Source: Bacillota bacterium
Lineage (GTDB): Bacteria; Bacillota; Limnochordia; Darwinibacteriales; Darwinibacteriaceae
Reading direction: 5' to 3'
Length of the DNA stretch: 51,308 nucleotides
Assembly: GCA_012838305.1 (NCBI GenBank)
Contig: DUPN01000108.1
Span: 1-51,308, forward strand
Under the pieces are notes generated by a model. The model was not told where the DNA came from. It searched no databases and saw nothing but the letters and a program-made list of their open reading frames with translations. Every line of letters begins with the position of its first letter. Position 1 is the first letter of the stretch. A program made the position numbers and the translations under genes. Below are positions 35,600-43,643 of the stretch, piece by piece.

Positions 35600-36664
35600 A
35601 TGGCAAGAGTACTAATGAAGGGGAATGAAGCCCTCTCCGAAGCTGCAATTCGTGCGGGGCTCCAAGCCTTCTATGGTTACCCTATCACACCGCAAAACGA
35701 GGTTCCCGGCTATATGGCTGAACACTTGCCTCTGCGGGGCGGAGTCTATTTACAGGCCGAAAGTGAAGTAGCGGCCATCAACATGGTCTATGGTGCTGCG
35801 GGAGCCGGTGCAAGAGTGATGACGTCATCATCGAGCCCCGGGATTAGCCTCAAACAAGAAGGCATCTCCTATATTGCCGCAGCCCAGCTGCCCTGCGTGA
35901 TCGTGAATGTGGTTCGCTCGGGACCGGGTTTGGGGGGAATTCAGCCGTCCCAAGGTGACTATTTCCAAGCCGTGAAGGGCGGAGGACATGGGGACTACCG
36001 TTTGATTGTCCTGGCCCCTGGCAATGTACAAGAGATGGCGGATTTGACCACCTTGGCCTTTGACTTGGCGGACAAATGGCGTAACCCCGTCATGATCCTG
36101 AGCGACGGGATTTTGGGTCAGATGATGGAACCTGTGGAGTTTGCCGAGGACCAGAAGCCCGCAAAGGTGGAAAAGCCGTGGGCTACCACAGGTGCTCAGG
36201 GCCGCAAGCCCAATGTAGTCAACACCTTGGACATCATTGCAGAGCAGGCGGAAAAAAATCTAGGTCGCTTGCTGGAAAAATATGAGAGGATCAAAGAAGA
36301 AGAGGTGCGCTGGCAAGAAGCGAACGCCGAGGATGCCGATGTGATCCTGGTGGGCTATGGAACTTCAGCCCGCGTAGCCCGCTCCGCAATGGAGCTGGCT
36401 AGAAAAGAAGGATTGAAAGTCGGGCTCTTTCGGCCCATCACCTTGTTCCCCTTCCCCGAAAAACAGCTCCAGGCCTTAGCCAAGCCTGATCGCTCCTTTG
36501 TCACGGTGGAGATGAGTGCAGGACAGCTCATTGAAGATGTGCGCCTGGCTGTAAACGGGATGAGCCCTGTCTACTTGAGTAATCGCCTGGGCGGCATGGT
36601 TCCCACACCGGAGGACGTGCTCAGCAAAATCCGAGATATTCTGGAAGGGAGGGGCAAGGCGTGA
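35600..36664 (+). CDS. vorB: 2-oxoacid:ferredoxin oxidoreductase alpha subunit (VorB-like)
   Basis: 354 residues. It starts KGNEALSEAAIRAGLQAFYG and YPITPQNEVPGYMAE, the pyrimidine-binding side of these enzymes; QAESEVAAINMVYGAAGAGA carries the conserved Glu region. The C-terminal domain (about 245-350) is a Rossmann-like transketolase C fold. Homologues are annotated as 3-methyl-2-oxobutanoate (2-oxoisovalerate) or 2-oxoglutarate dehydrogenases. The link with ptb-buk favours branched-chain 2-oxoacids from Val, Leu and Ile, giving acyl-CoA, CO2 and reduced ferredoxin. The end overlaps the next subunit by 4 bp. Confidence 0.9.
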   Translation: MARVLMKGNEALSEAAIRAGLQAFYGYPITPQNEVPGYMAEHLPLRGGVYLQAESEVAAINMVYGAAGAGARVMTSSSSPGISLKQEGISYIAAAQLPCVIVNVVRSGPGLGGIQPSQGDYFQAVKGGGHGDYRLIVLAPGNVQEMADLTTLAFDLADKWRNPVMILSDGILGQMMEPVEFAEDQKPAKVEKPWATTGAQGRKPNVVNTLDIIAEQAEKNLGRLLEKYERIKEEEVRWQEANAEDADVILVGYGTSARVARSAMELARKEGLKVGLFRPITLFPFPEKQLQALAKPDRSFVTVEMSAGQLIEDVRLAVNGMSPVYLSNRLGGMVPTPEDVLSKIRDILEGRGKA

Positions 36665-37413
36665 AAACAGTTTTTGAGCGGCCTCAAGCACTGACCGAGG
36701 TGCCTATGCACTATTGTCCCGGCTGCACCCATGGCATCATCCATCGCTTAGTAGGAGAAGCCATCGACAGCTTGGGCATCTTAGGGGATACGATTGGCGT
36801 GGCCAGCGTGGGTTGTTCCGTCTTCGCCTACGATTATTTCAATTGTGATATGCAGCAAGCGGCCCATGGCAGGGCCCCAGCAGTGGCCACCGGGATCAAG
36901 AGAGTGCTCCCTGAGAAAATGGTCTTCACGTATCAAGGCGATGGCGATCTAGCCTCCATCGGTATGGCCGAAATCGTCCATGCCGCGGCCAGGGGAGAAA
37001 ACATCACGGTCGTCTTTGTCAACAATGCCATCTACGGCATGACCAGTGGACAGATGGCGCCCACCTCCCTGATCGGGCAAAAGACAGCCACATCACCCCG
37101 GGGCCGGACGGTGGAAGAAATGGGCTATCCCATCAAAATGTGCGAGCTGCTGGCCACCCTCGAAGGCCCGTCCTACCTGGCTAGGGTATCCAGCCATGAT
37201 GCCCGCCATGTCTTGCAGGCGGGAAAAGCCATTAAGAAGGCCTTTGAGATGCAGCAGCACAACAAAGGATTCGCCATGGTAGAAGTACTATCCACCTGTA
37301 ATGTAAACTGGGGACTGAGCCCAGTGAACGCCCTGAAGTGGCTAGAAGAAAACATGATTCCCCAGTATCCTCTAGGTGTCTTTAGGGACGTCACCGCAAA
37401 GGAGGGCAACTAA
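36661..37413 (+). CDS. 2-oxoacid:ferredoxin oxidoreductase beta subunit (TPP-binding)
   Basis: 250 residues. HYCPGCTHGIIHRL near the N-terminus and VASVGCSVFAYDYFNCD are typical. The TPP and Mg motif is YQGDGDLASIGMAEIVHAA, ending at VFVNNAIYGMTSGQMAPTS. The GTG start overlaps the alpha subunit stop as GTGA, and the stop shares one base with the gamma subunit start, so the three are tightly coupled. This subunit has no cluster domain of its own; the small ferredoxin-like subunit supplies the electron path. Confidence 0.92.
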   Translation: MKTVFERPQALTEVPMHYCPGCTHGIIHRLVGEAIDSLGILGDTIGVASVGCSVFAYDYFNCDMQQAAHGRAPAVATGIKRVLPEKMVFTYQGDGDLASIGMAEIVHAAARGENITVVFVNNAIYGMTSGQMAPTSLIGQKTATSPRGRTVEEMGYPIKMCELLATLEGPSYLARVSSHDARHVLQAGKAIKKAFEMQQHNKGFAMVEVLSTCNVNWGLSPVNALKWLEENMIPQYPLGVFRDVTAKEGN

Positions 37414-37943
37414 TGGCCGATATTATCATTGCCGGTTTTGGCGGTCAAGGTGTCTTGGTTCTCGGTCAGATGATAACCTACGCTGGCATGATCGAGGACA
37501 AAGCGGTATCCTGGTTTCCTTCTTATGGGCCCGAGCAGCGGGGCGGAACCTGTAACTGCTCTGTGGTAGTGGCCGACCGTGAGATTGGCTCCCCTTTGGT
37601 CACAGTACCTACTGCGGCCATTGTCATGAATGCCCCTTCCTTCGATCGCTTTGAACCAAAGGTGGGCGCAGGGGGTCTCTTGATTTACAACTCCTCCCTG
37701 ATCAGCCAGACCTCGAAGCGAGAGGATATTCGGGTGATTGCCGTCCCAGCCAATGAGATTGCGGAGGAGTTGGGCAATGCCCGTGTAGCCAATATGGTTC
37801 TTTTGGGCACCTTTATGGAAGCCACAAATCTCATCAAGACGGAGAGCATAGAAAAGGCACTGAAAGCTGTTCTTGCGGAGCGGCATCACCATCTGATTCC
37901 CTTGAACATGCAAGCTTTGGATCGAGGAAGGGCATACCAATAG
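37413..37943 (+). CDS. 2-oxoacid:ferredoxin oxidoreductase gamma subunit
   Basis: 176 residues. IIIAGFGGQGVLVLGQMIT is the family start, followed by SWFPSYGPEQRGGTCNCSVV, which contacts CoA in related enzymes. It completes a delta-alpha-beta-gamma set in one operon. It has the usual length of a stand-alone gamma subunit. The next gene starts 25 bases later with its own GAGGGAGG site. Confidence 0.93.
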   Translation: MADIIIAGFGGQGVLVLGQMITYAGMIEDKAVSWFPSYGPEQRGGTCNCSVVVADREIGSPLVTVPTAAIVMNAPSFDRFEPKVGAGGLLIYNSSLISQTSKREDIRVIAVPANEIAEELGNARVANMVLLGTFMEATNLIKTESIEKALKAVLAERHHHLIPLNMQALDRGRAYQ

Positions 37944-37968
37944 CAAATCCCAGAGGGAGGCTACTGGT

Positions 37969-39024
37969 GTGGAATGTTCCGTTCAATGGGGAGTTGTTTC
38001 AAGTATGATCCATGACGGCCCCCACCGACAGGAGCTTGTGGTCCAGGTCGGTGGGGAACAGGCTCAAGCGATAAACTATCCTGGACTTACAGGCTCCTGC
38101 CAAGCCGGTGACAGCGTTTTGCTCAACACCACGGCCCTTGAGCTCAAGCTCGGTACAGGAGGTTGGCACTACGTTCTCGCCATACAGGGGCGGGAACGTA
38201 GTCTGTCTAGACAGGGACATATCATGAAGCTCCGCTACACACCGCTGCAGGGACGGACACTGGCGGTGGAAGAGGAGGACAGCCCCTATCACGAAACGAT
38301 GGCCAAGGCGGACTCCCTCCACGGCTTGCCCGTGGCCGTTGGCAGTCTCCATAGCATGCTTGCTCCCCTGGCCTGGACCTTCCACCAGCAGGGGAAACCA
38401 AAGCGGCTGGTCTATCTGATGAGTGATGGAGCAGCGCTCCCCTTAAGTTTCAGTAACATCGTCAGCATCCTCAAAGAGCGGGGTCTAATCCACAGCACCA
38501 TCACCTTTGGACACGCCTTTGGGGGCGATCTGGAGGCCGTCAACATCTATAGTGCGCTCTTGGCCGCAAAGCATGTGGCCCAAGGGGACGCTGCGGTGGT
38601 CTTGATGGGTCCCGGGGTGGTTGGTACGGGAACAAAATGGGGAACCACAGCCCTGGAGCAAGGGATCTACCTGAACGCCGCGGCCCAACTCGACGGCCAA
38701 GCGATTGCCATCCCGCGCCTCAGTGAACAGGATGTCCGGCGCAGGCACCAAGGCTTAAGTCATCACAGCTTGACTGTGCTAACCAAAGTGGTGCAAACGC
38801 CTGTCTACGTGCCTATGCCCAACTACTTTCAAACCGTCTTCCCCCAGAGCAGACAGCTGGAAGGACTCAGGCATCGCATCGTCTGGGAAGCGACGGAGGA
38901 GGGTTTTCGAGAGCTGTTCCAGGCGGAGCTCTCCTTTTCTACCATGGGACGCAACGTAGAGGATGATCCGCTATTCTTCCATGGTGTCGTGGCCGCCGCG
39001 CTTTTCTTGGCACGTCTGACCTAA
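37969..39024 (+). CDS. DUF3866 family protein of unknown function
   Basis: 351 residues, no signal peptide and no clear membrane helix. Visible features are an N-terminal beta-rich part (VQWGVVSSMIHDGPHRQELVV...YPGLTGSCQAGDSVLLN), a conserved-looking centre (IMKLRYTPLQG, RLVYLMSDGAALPLSFSNIV, THIGHAFGG-like TFGHAFGGDLEAVN), and AAVVLMGPGVVGTGTKWGTT. This is the DUF3866 pattern, common in Firmicutes and Actinobacteria. No reaction is known. It stands before EndoQ, a phosphatase and the spoIIM-xerD genes, an arrangement I recall from Clostridia. GTG start with GAGGGAGG 8 bases upstream. Confidence 0.8.
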   Translation: MECSVQWGVVSSMIHDGPHRQELVVQVGGEQAQAINYPGLTGSCQAGDSVLLNTTALELKLGTGGWHYVLAIQGRERSLSRQGHIMKLRYTPLQGRTLAVEEEDSPYHETMAKADSLHGLPVAVGSLHSMLAPLAWTFHQQGKPKRLVYLMSDGAALPLSFSNIVSILKERGLIHSTITFGHAFGGDLEAVNIYSALLAAKHVAQGDAAVVLMGPGVVGTGTKWGTTALEQGIYLNAAAQLDGQAIAIPRLSEQDVRRRHQGLSHHSLTVLTKVVQTPVYVPMPNYFQTVFPQSRQLEGLRHRIVWEATEEGFRELFQAELSFSTMGRNVEDDPLFFHGVVAAALFLARLT

Positions 39025-39037
39025 AGGGGGCTGCGCC

Positions 39038-40204
39038 TTGCTTGTTTACGGAGACCTACATATTCATATCGGCAGGACGAGGGAAGGGCAGCCGGTGAAG
39101 GTCACCGCCTCACCGCAGCTAAACCTGGAGCAGATACCACAGACCGCAAAGGAGAAGGGGCTCGGACTGATCGGGCTGGTGGATGCAGCTTGCTGTGGGG
39201 TGCTGCGGGATTTGCAGAGGCTACTTCATACAGGCCAGCTCAAGCCTCTAACCCAGGGAGGCTACCTCTGGCAGGGGCTACTGCTCCTTCTGGGACACGA
39301 GGTGGAAATCGCCCATAAGACGGGGAAGGAAGCACACTTTGTGGCCTTTTTTCCCGATTTGACTCTGCTGGAGCGTTATGCCGAACACGTCGCTCCCTGC
39401 ATGACCAATCCCTTCCTTTCCACCCAGAAATTGCGGATGAGCGGCGATGCCTGGCTTAAATTGGTGGTAGAAAGTGGGGGAGAGGCCATTGCGGCCCATG
39501 CCTTTACGCCCCACAAGGGGGTCTACGGTAACTGCGTGCGCAAGCTCGGGGAGATGTTTGCCCATGCTCAGCTCATAGCAGGCTTGGAGCTGGGCTTAAG
39601 CGCCAACACAAGCATGGCTGCGCAAATTGCCGATACCCACAGCTATGCCTATATCTCCAACTCCGATGCCCATTCTCTGACCACCATCGGCCGGGAGTTT
39701 ACCGCCTATGACCTGCCCTCCTTGGGCTTTAGGCAATGGGCGAAAGCTCTTAAGAACCTTGAAGGAGGCATCGTGGCCACCCATGGTCTAGATCCCCTCT
39801 TAGGTAAGTACTATCGCAGTTTCTGCAGGAACTGCCAGCTCTTGGCGGAAGGGGACGACCCCGTTTTGCGCTGTCCAAGATGCGGAGGACCCGTTGTTTG
39901 TGGAGTATGGGACCGTCTGCGGGAAATCCGGGACATGCCTGAAAAAGCTGCAGAAAGACCCCCGTATATATCCCATGTCCCATTGATGATGCTGCCAGGC
40001 GTTGGCCCCCGCACCTATCGACAGCTGCTGAAAAAGCTAGGAACGGAAATCGAAGTGATGTATACTGTATCCTTAGAGGCCATCAGCGATGTGGCAGGGC
40101 CTGTCCTGAGCGAACAAATCGCTGCCGTCCGCACCGGTAACTTGCACATTCTGCCAGGTGGAGGAGGAAAATATGGCCGGATAACGAAGGCTCAAGAGAG
40201 GTGA
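39038..40204 (+). CDS. endoQ: Endonuclease Q homologue (PHP domain, zinc finger, HhH)
   Basis: 388 residues, close to bacterial EndoQ. EndoQ cleaves DNA 5' of deaminated bases such as uracil and hypoxanthine. The N-terminal PHP domain has metal ligands in GDLHIHIG (Asp6, His8, His10), LLGHEVEIAH, AHAFTPHKG and ISNSDAHSLTTIG. A C4 zinc finger follows with Cys263, Cys266, Cys279 and Cys282. Then come MMLPGVGPRTYRQLLKKLG, a helix-hairpin-helix, and a tail. This order of PHP, zinc finger and HhH is what separates EndoQ from the polymerase-type and histidinol phosphatase PHP proteins in this window. TTG start with AAAGGGGG 7 bases upstream. Confidence 0.88.
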   Translation: MLVYGDLHIHIGRTREGQPVKVTASPQLNLEQIPQTAKEKGLGLIGLVDAACCGVLRDLQRLLHTGQLKPLTQGGYLWQGLLLLLGHEVEIAHKTGKEAHFVAFFPDLTLLERYAEHVAPCMTNPFLSTQKLRMSGDAWLKLVVESGGEAIAAHAFTPHKGVYGNCVRKLGEMFAHAQLIAGLELGLSANTSMAAQIADTHSYAYISNSDAHSLTTIGREFTAYDLPSLGFRQWAKALKNLEGGIVATHGLDPLLGKYYRSFCRNCQLLAEGDDPVLRCPRCGGPVVCGVWDRLREIRDMPEKAAERPPYISHVPLMMLPGVGPRTYRQLLKKLGTEIEVMYTVSLEAISDVAGPVLSEQIAAVRTGNLHILPGGGGKYGRITKAQER

Positions 40205-40208
40205 ATGT

Positions 40209-40832
40209 ATGATTACCGTTATTTTTGTCAGACATGGAGAGACGTTCTGGAACGTGGAACAGCGTTACCAGGGCCAGAAGGATAGCCCCCTCTCTCCTTT
40301 AGGCAGGGAACAAGCTGCCAAGGTCGGCCAGTTCCTAAGTACACGTGCCATTGACGCTGTTTTTTGCAGCGATCTCCAGCGAGCGTACTTTACTGCAAAG
40401 AGGATTGGAGAGCGTCATGACCTGGAACCCCAAGTGGACCCGCGGCTCAGAGAAATGAGTTTCGGGGTCTGGGAAGGAAAAACACGGGGAGAAGTGATCC
40501 AAGAGTACTCTCAGCTCTGGGACGCTCGCTCTCGGGACATTCTTCGCACCCGGATTCCCCAGGGGGAGCTCCCGGGCGAGGTGGTGGAACGCTTTCACAG
40601 CTTCCTCAGGGAACAAACGGAGAATGGAAAGTCGACCGACCGGACCATCGTGGTTGTTTCCCATGGCGGCGCTCTGCGCCTCGTGCTTTCTTCGCTGCTT
40701 CATATTCCCCTGGAAAAATCTTACGGCATCCGTCAAAGCAATGCAGGCGTTTCGGAGCTGCTCTGCTTCCAGGAGGGCACAGAATGCAGGTGGGAAGCTG
40801 TGACGATTAACAGCACCGCCCACCTAGGGTAA
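40209..40832 (+). CDS. Histidine phosphatase family protein (phosphoglycerate mutase-like)
   Basis: 207 residues. The phosphohistidine site is VIFVRHGETFWN (His9), with QGQKDSPLSPLGREQA, CSDLQRAYFTA and the second His in VVVSHGGALRLVL. LREMSFGVWEGKTRGEV is the typical proton-donor region. The family includes cobalamin (alpha-ribazole) phosphatase, broad-specificity GpmB phosphatases and true phosphoglycerate mutases; no cobalamin gene is nearby, so the substrate is open. It begins 4 bases after endoQ. Confidence 0.88.
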   Translation: MITVIFVRHGETFWNVEQRYQGQKDSPLSPLGREQAAKVGQFLSTRAIDAVFCSDLQRAYFTAKRIGERHDLEPQVDPRLREMSFGVWEGKTRGEVIQEYSQLWDARSRDILRTRIPQGELPGEVVERFHSFLREQTENGKSTDRTIVVVSHGGALRLVLSSLLHIPLEKSYGIRQSNAGVSELLCFQEGTECRWEAVTINSTAHLG

Positions 40833-40860
40833 CATATTCTTCTCCAGCAAGGCATAGGTT
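40832..40860 (+). promoter_or_regulatory. Candidate sigma-E (sporulation) promoter of spoIIM
   Basis: ACATATT (40832-40838), 14 bp, CATAGGTT (40853-40860). The Bacillus sigma-E consensus is k-m-ATATT, about 14 bp, CATACAnT; here the ATATT core and the CATA---T frame both fit. spoIIM belongs to the sigma-E regulon in Bacillus, which supports the call. Confidence 0.6.
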
Positions 40861-40883
40861 TAGATAATGCTATGCTGGAGAGG
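40839..40883 (+). promoter_or_regulatory. Long inverted repeat across the spoIIM promoter and leader
   Basis: CTTCTCCAGCA (40839-40849) pairs with TGCTGGAGAGG (40873-40883), eleven pairs with one G-U, and GGCAT (40851-40855) continues with ATGCT (40867-40871). No T-run follows. The downstream arm holds GGAGAGG and ends 3 bases before the GAGGG site of spoIIM. The upstream arm lies before the start point expected from the sigma-E-like promoter. Confidence 0.65.
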
Positions 40884-40897
40884 TGTGAGGGTTATAC

Positions 40898-41548
40898 ATG
40901 TTTATGGCAGGGGCATTTGGTGAGCTGGTGTGGGCCTATTTCCTTCGCCATCTACCCTTATACTTAGCACTCATTCTTTTGTTTGTAAGTGGCTTAGGAT
41001 TTGGGGCCGTTGCCACACACAAACTATCGCCTGTACAAAGGGACGATTTGGCAAACTATCTTTCCGGCATTTATACCTCCTTGGCTGATCACTCCGGCGA
41101 GGCTGCGTCCAAGGGAGAAGCATTCTACCAAAGCCTGATGGACAATGTAGTCAAGACCACCGGCCTCCTCTTCTTACTGGGGCTTACGGTGATTGGATCC
41201 CCCTTGATCCTGGCCGTGGTTTTTCTCCGCGGTTTTGCTTTAGGCTTCACGGTAGGTTTTCTCGTCCAAGAGACGATGTTGCGCGGCTTGATCTTGTCTA
41301 CCGCCTGCATTTTGCCCCATAACATCCTGATGGTGCCGGCGATTTTGCTCGGAGCAGGTGGGGCGCTGTCCTTTGCAGCCACAGCCGCCAAGACCCTCTT
41401 TGGTCTATCCAAGGACGGGATCTCAGGTCAGTTGGCCAGCACCACATTCCTCAGTCTATGCAGTGGAATCCTATTTGTCCTAGGAGCCTGGATCGAAACC
41501 TACCTGACTCCTGTCTTGGCCCAGCTCAGCAGCGGATTTCTCATTTGA
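40898..41548 (+). CDS. spoIIM: Stage II sporulation protein M
   Basis: 216 residues with about five membrane segments. SpoIIM is the scaffold of the SpoIIDMP peptidoglycan machine that drives engulfment of the forespore. After one N-terminal helix (LPLYLALILLFVSGLGFGAV), a soluble stretch contains LSPVQRDDLANYLSG; later segments include LRGFALGFTVGFLVQ and LPHNILMVPAILLGAGGAL, the latter a family signature. GAGGG lies 6 bases before the ATG. spoIIM-xerD linkage is as in Clostridia. It shows that the organism can, or its ancestors could, form endospores. Confidence 0.92.
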   Translation: MFMAGAFGELVWAYFLRHLPLYLALILLFVSGLGFGAVATHKLSPVQRDDLANYLSGIYTSLADHSGEAASKGEAFYQSLMDNVVKTTGLLFLLGLTVIGSPLILAVVFLRGFALGFTVGFLVQETMLRGLILSTACILPHNILMVPAILLGAGGALSFAATAAKTLFGLSKDGISGQLASTTFLSLCSGILFVLGAWIETYLTPVLAQLSSGFLI

Positions 41549-41561
41549 AGGGAGGCATGCT

Positions 41562-42458
41562 ATGTTTCAACCTTTCGATGCTTACTATTCCTTCCTGCGC
41601 GTGGAAAAAGGACTATCGGAAAACACTGTACAAGCCTACTCTCATGATCTCCGCCAGTTTCGGGAATTTCTAATCCAAAGGCAGCTCTCCCTCGCTGAGG
41701 TTCAAGGCGAACATGTGGCCTTGTATATTAAGGTCTTAGAAGAAAACTCCATTGGAGCCCGTTCGAGGGCCCGTAAAATATCAGCACTGCGGAGTTTTTT
41801 CGATTATTTATTGGACGAGCAGATTGTCGGGAGCAACCCCTGTGCCTATCTGTCTGCCCCCAAGCTCCCGAAAAGCCTACCGCAGATCCTCAGTGAACGG
41901 GAGGTGGTGGCCCTTTTGGACGCCCCAACCCTAGACAAGCCCACAGGGTACCGCGATCGAGCCATGCTGGAGGTTCTGTACGGCAGCGGCCTACGAGTGT
42001 CGGAGCTGGTGGGCTTGGATGTGGGAGATGTCGATCCTCTAGGTTTCGTCCGCTGCCTCGGTAAAGGCAACAAGGAACGCATCATTCCCCTGGGCACCCA
42101 TGCCTTGCAAGCCACCGCAAACTATCTCGACTTTGCCCGCAGACGTCTGGTGACCAATCACAGAGAAAGGGCCTTGTTTGTCAACTCCAGGGGCAAGCGC
42201 CTCACGAGGCAGGGATTTTGGAAAATCCTGAAAGGGTGGGCCCAGGCCGCGGGGATCCAAAAGGAGATCTCCCCCCATATGCTCCGGCATTCCTTTGCCA
42301 CCCATCTCTTGCGTCACGGTGCGGACCTACGTTCCGTTCAGGAAATGCTGGGCCACGCGGACTTGGCCACCACGCAAATCTACACCCATTTGGACAAAGG
42401 ACATCTGCGCGATGTCTACGGAAAGACGCATCCTAGAGCGCTAAAGGAGGAAGAGTAA
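41562..42458 (+). CDS. xerD: Tyrosine recombinase XerD (RipX type)
   Basis: 298 residues. The partner of XerC for dif recombination. [20 protein letters not shown] starts the core-binding domain. Catalytic residues: Arg145 in GSGLRVSEL, Lys168 in GKGNKER, His239 and Arg242 in [12 protein letters not shown], His265 in [10 protein letters not shown] and Tyr274 in IYTH. Being the second full-length Xer protein in the window and next to spoIIM, it is called XerD, whereas the copy between trmFO and hslV is XerC. Its stop shares one base with the deoB start. Confidence 0.94.
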   Translation: MFQPFDAYYSFLRVEKGLSENTVQAYSHDLRQFREFLIQRQLSLAEVQGEHVALYIKVLEENSIGARSRARKISALRSFFDYLLDEQIVGSNPCAYLSAPKLPKSLPQILSEREVVALLDAPTLDKPTGYRDRAMLEVLYGSGLRVSELVGLDVGDVDPLGFVRCLGKGNKERIIPLGTHALQATANYLDFARRRLVTNHRERALFVNSRGKRLTRQGFWKILKGWAQAAGIQKEISPHMLRHSFATHLLRHGADLRSVQEMLGHADLATTQIYTHLDKGHLRDVYGKTHPRALKEEE

Positions 42459-43639
42459 TGAAACGGATAGTGCTAGTTGTCTTAGACAGCGTGGGTGTGG
42501 GTGCATTGCCCGATGCCCACCTTTACGGTGATCAAGGAAGCAATACGCTGGCACATGTGGCCGAGGCTCTAGGGGGGCTGCACCTGCCTAATTTACAGGC
42601 ACTCGGACTTGGTAATATCATTCCCGTTCAAGGGGTTCCCCCAACTCCCAGTCCAAAGGCAGCCTGGGGAAAAATGGCCGAAGTCTCCAAGGGTAAAGAT
42701 ACCACCACGGGACACTGGGAGCTGGCAGGCTTGACCCTCAAGGCGCCCTTCCCCACATACCCCCAAGGCTTTCCCGAAGAGATTATCCAGACCTTCGAAG
42801 AGCGAATCGGGCGCAAGACCTTGGGTAATTACCCCGCCTCGGGAACTTCCATCATCGAGGAGTTGGGCCAGGAGCATCTAGCAACGGGATTCCCCATCGT
42901 CTACACCTCTGCAGACAGCGTCTTTCAGATCGCCGCCCATGAAGAGGTGGTGCCATTGGATCAGCTCTATGCATGGTGCCACATCGCCCGTTCCCTTCTC
43001 CAAGGGGAACACGGGGTGGGGCGGGTCATTGCCAGGCCTTTCCTTGGGGAAGTTGGCTCGTTCAAGCGTACCGCCAATCGCCACGATTTCAGTCTTCCTC
43101 CCATCGAGCCCACTGTGTTGGATGCGCTGACCGCCGCCGGCATCCCCGTTTTTGGTGTGGGCAAAATATCCGACATCTTTGCGGGGCAGGGCATTACGGA
43201 GTCGTATCCGGCCACGAGCAACCAAGCTGGAATGGATCAGATCGTGCAGTTGATCCGGACCAAGGAAGAACACTGCCTCATTTTCGCTAACTTGGTGGAC
43301 TTCGATATGCTCTGGGGCCATCGTAATGATGCCGCAGGCTATGGCCGAGGCCTCGAGGAGTTTGACCTTCGTCTGCCCGAAGTTCTCTCCGGACTGCAGT
43401 CCAATGATCTTCTGCTGATCACGGCAGATCATGGATGCGATCCCACGTTCCCGGGGACCGATCACACCAGGGAGTACACCCCCCTTTTAGTAACGGGCCC
43501 CAGGGTACGAAGTGTGGACCTGGGCATTCGCCGGAGCTTCGCTGATGTAGCCAAGACCGTCGCCCACTACTTTAGCGTGGACTATGCCACCATTGGCGTC
43601 AGTGTTTTGCCGGAAGTACTTCCTGGGGAAAGGGGATAG
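42458..43639 (+). CDS. deoB: Phosphopentomutase
   Basis: 393 residues of the alkaline-phosphatase superfamily. It interconverts ribose 1- and 5-phosphate and the deoxy forms. The N-terminus [19 protein letters not shown] binds metal; [12 protein letters not shown] has the phosphorylated Thr; [20 protein letters not shown] and [20 protein letters not shown] supply more ligands. It works with the pyrimidine nucleoside phosphorylase next door to channel nucleoside sugars into central metabolism. The xerD-deoB-pdp-dacF order resembles Bacillus ripX-drm-pupG-dacF. Confidence 0.97.
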   Translation: MKRIVLVVLDSVGVGALPDAHLYGDQGSNTLAHVAEALGGLHLPNLQALGLGNIIPVQGVPPTPSPKAAWGKMAEVSKGKDTTTGHWELAGLTLKAPFPTYPQGFPEEIIQTFEERIGRKTLGNYPASGTSIIEELGQEHLATGFPIVYTSADSVFQIAAHEEVVPLDQLYAWCHIARSLLQGEHGVGRVIARPFLGEVGSFKRTANRHDFSLPPIEPTVLDALTAAGIPVFGVGKISDIFAGQGITESYPATSNQAGMDQIVQLIRTKEEHCLIFANLVDFDMLWGHRNDAAGYGRGLEEFDLRLPEVLSGLQSNDLLLITADHGCDPTFPGTDHTREYTPLLVTGPRVRSVDLGIRRSFADVAKTVAHYFSVDYATIGVSVLPEVLPGERG

Positions 43640-43643
43640 ACCG

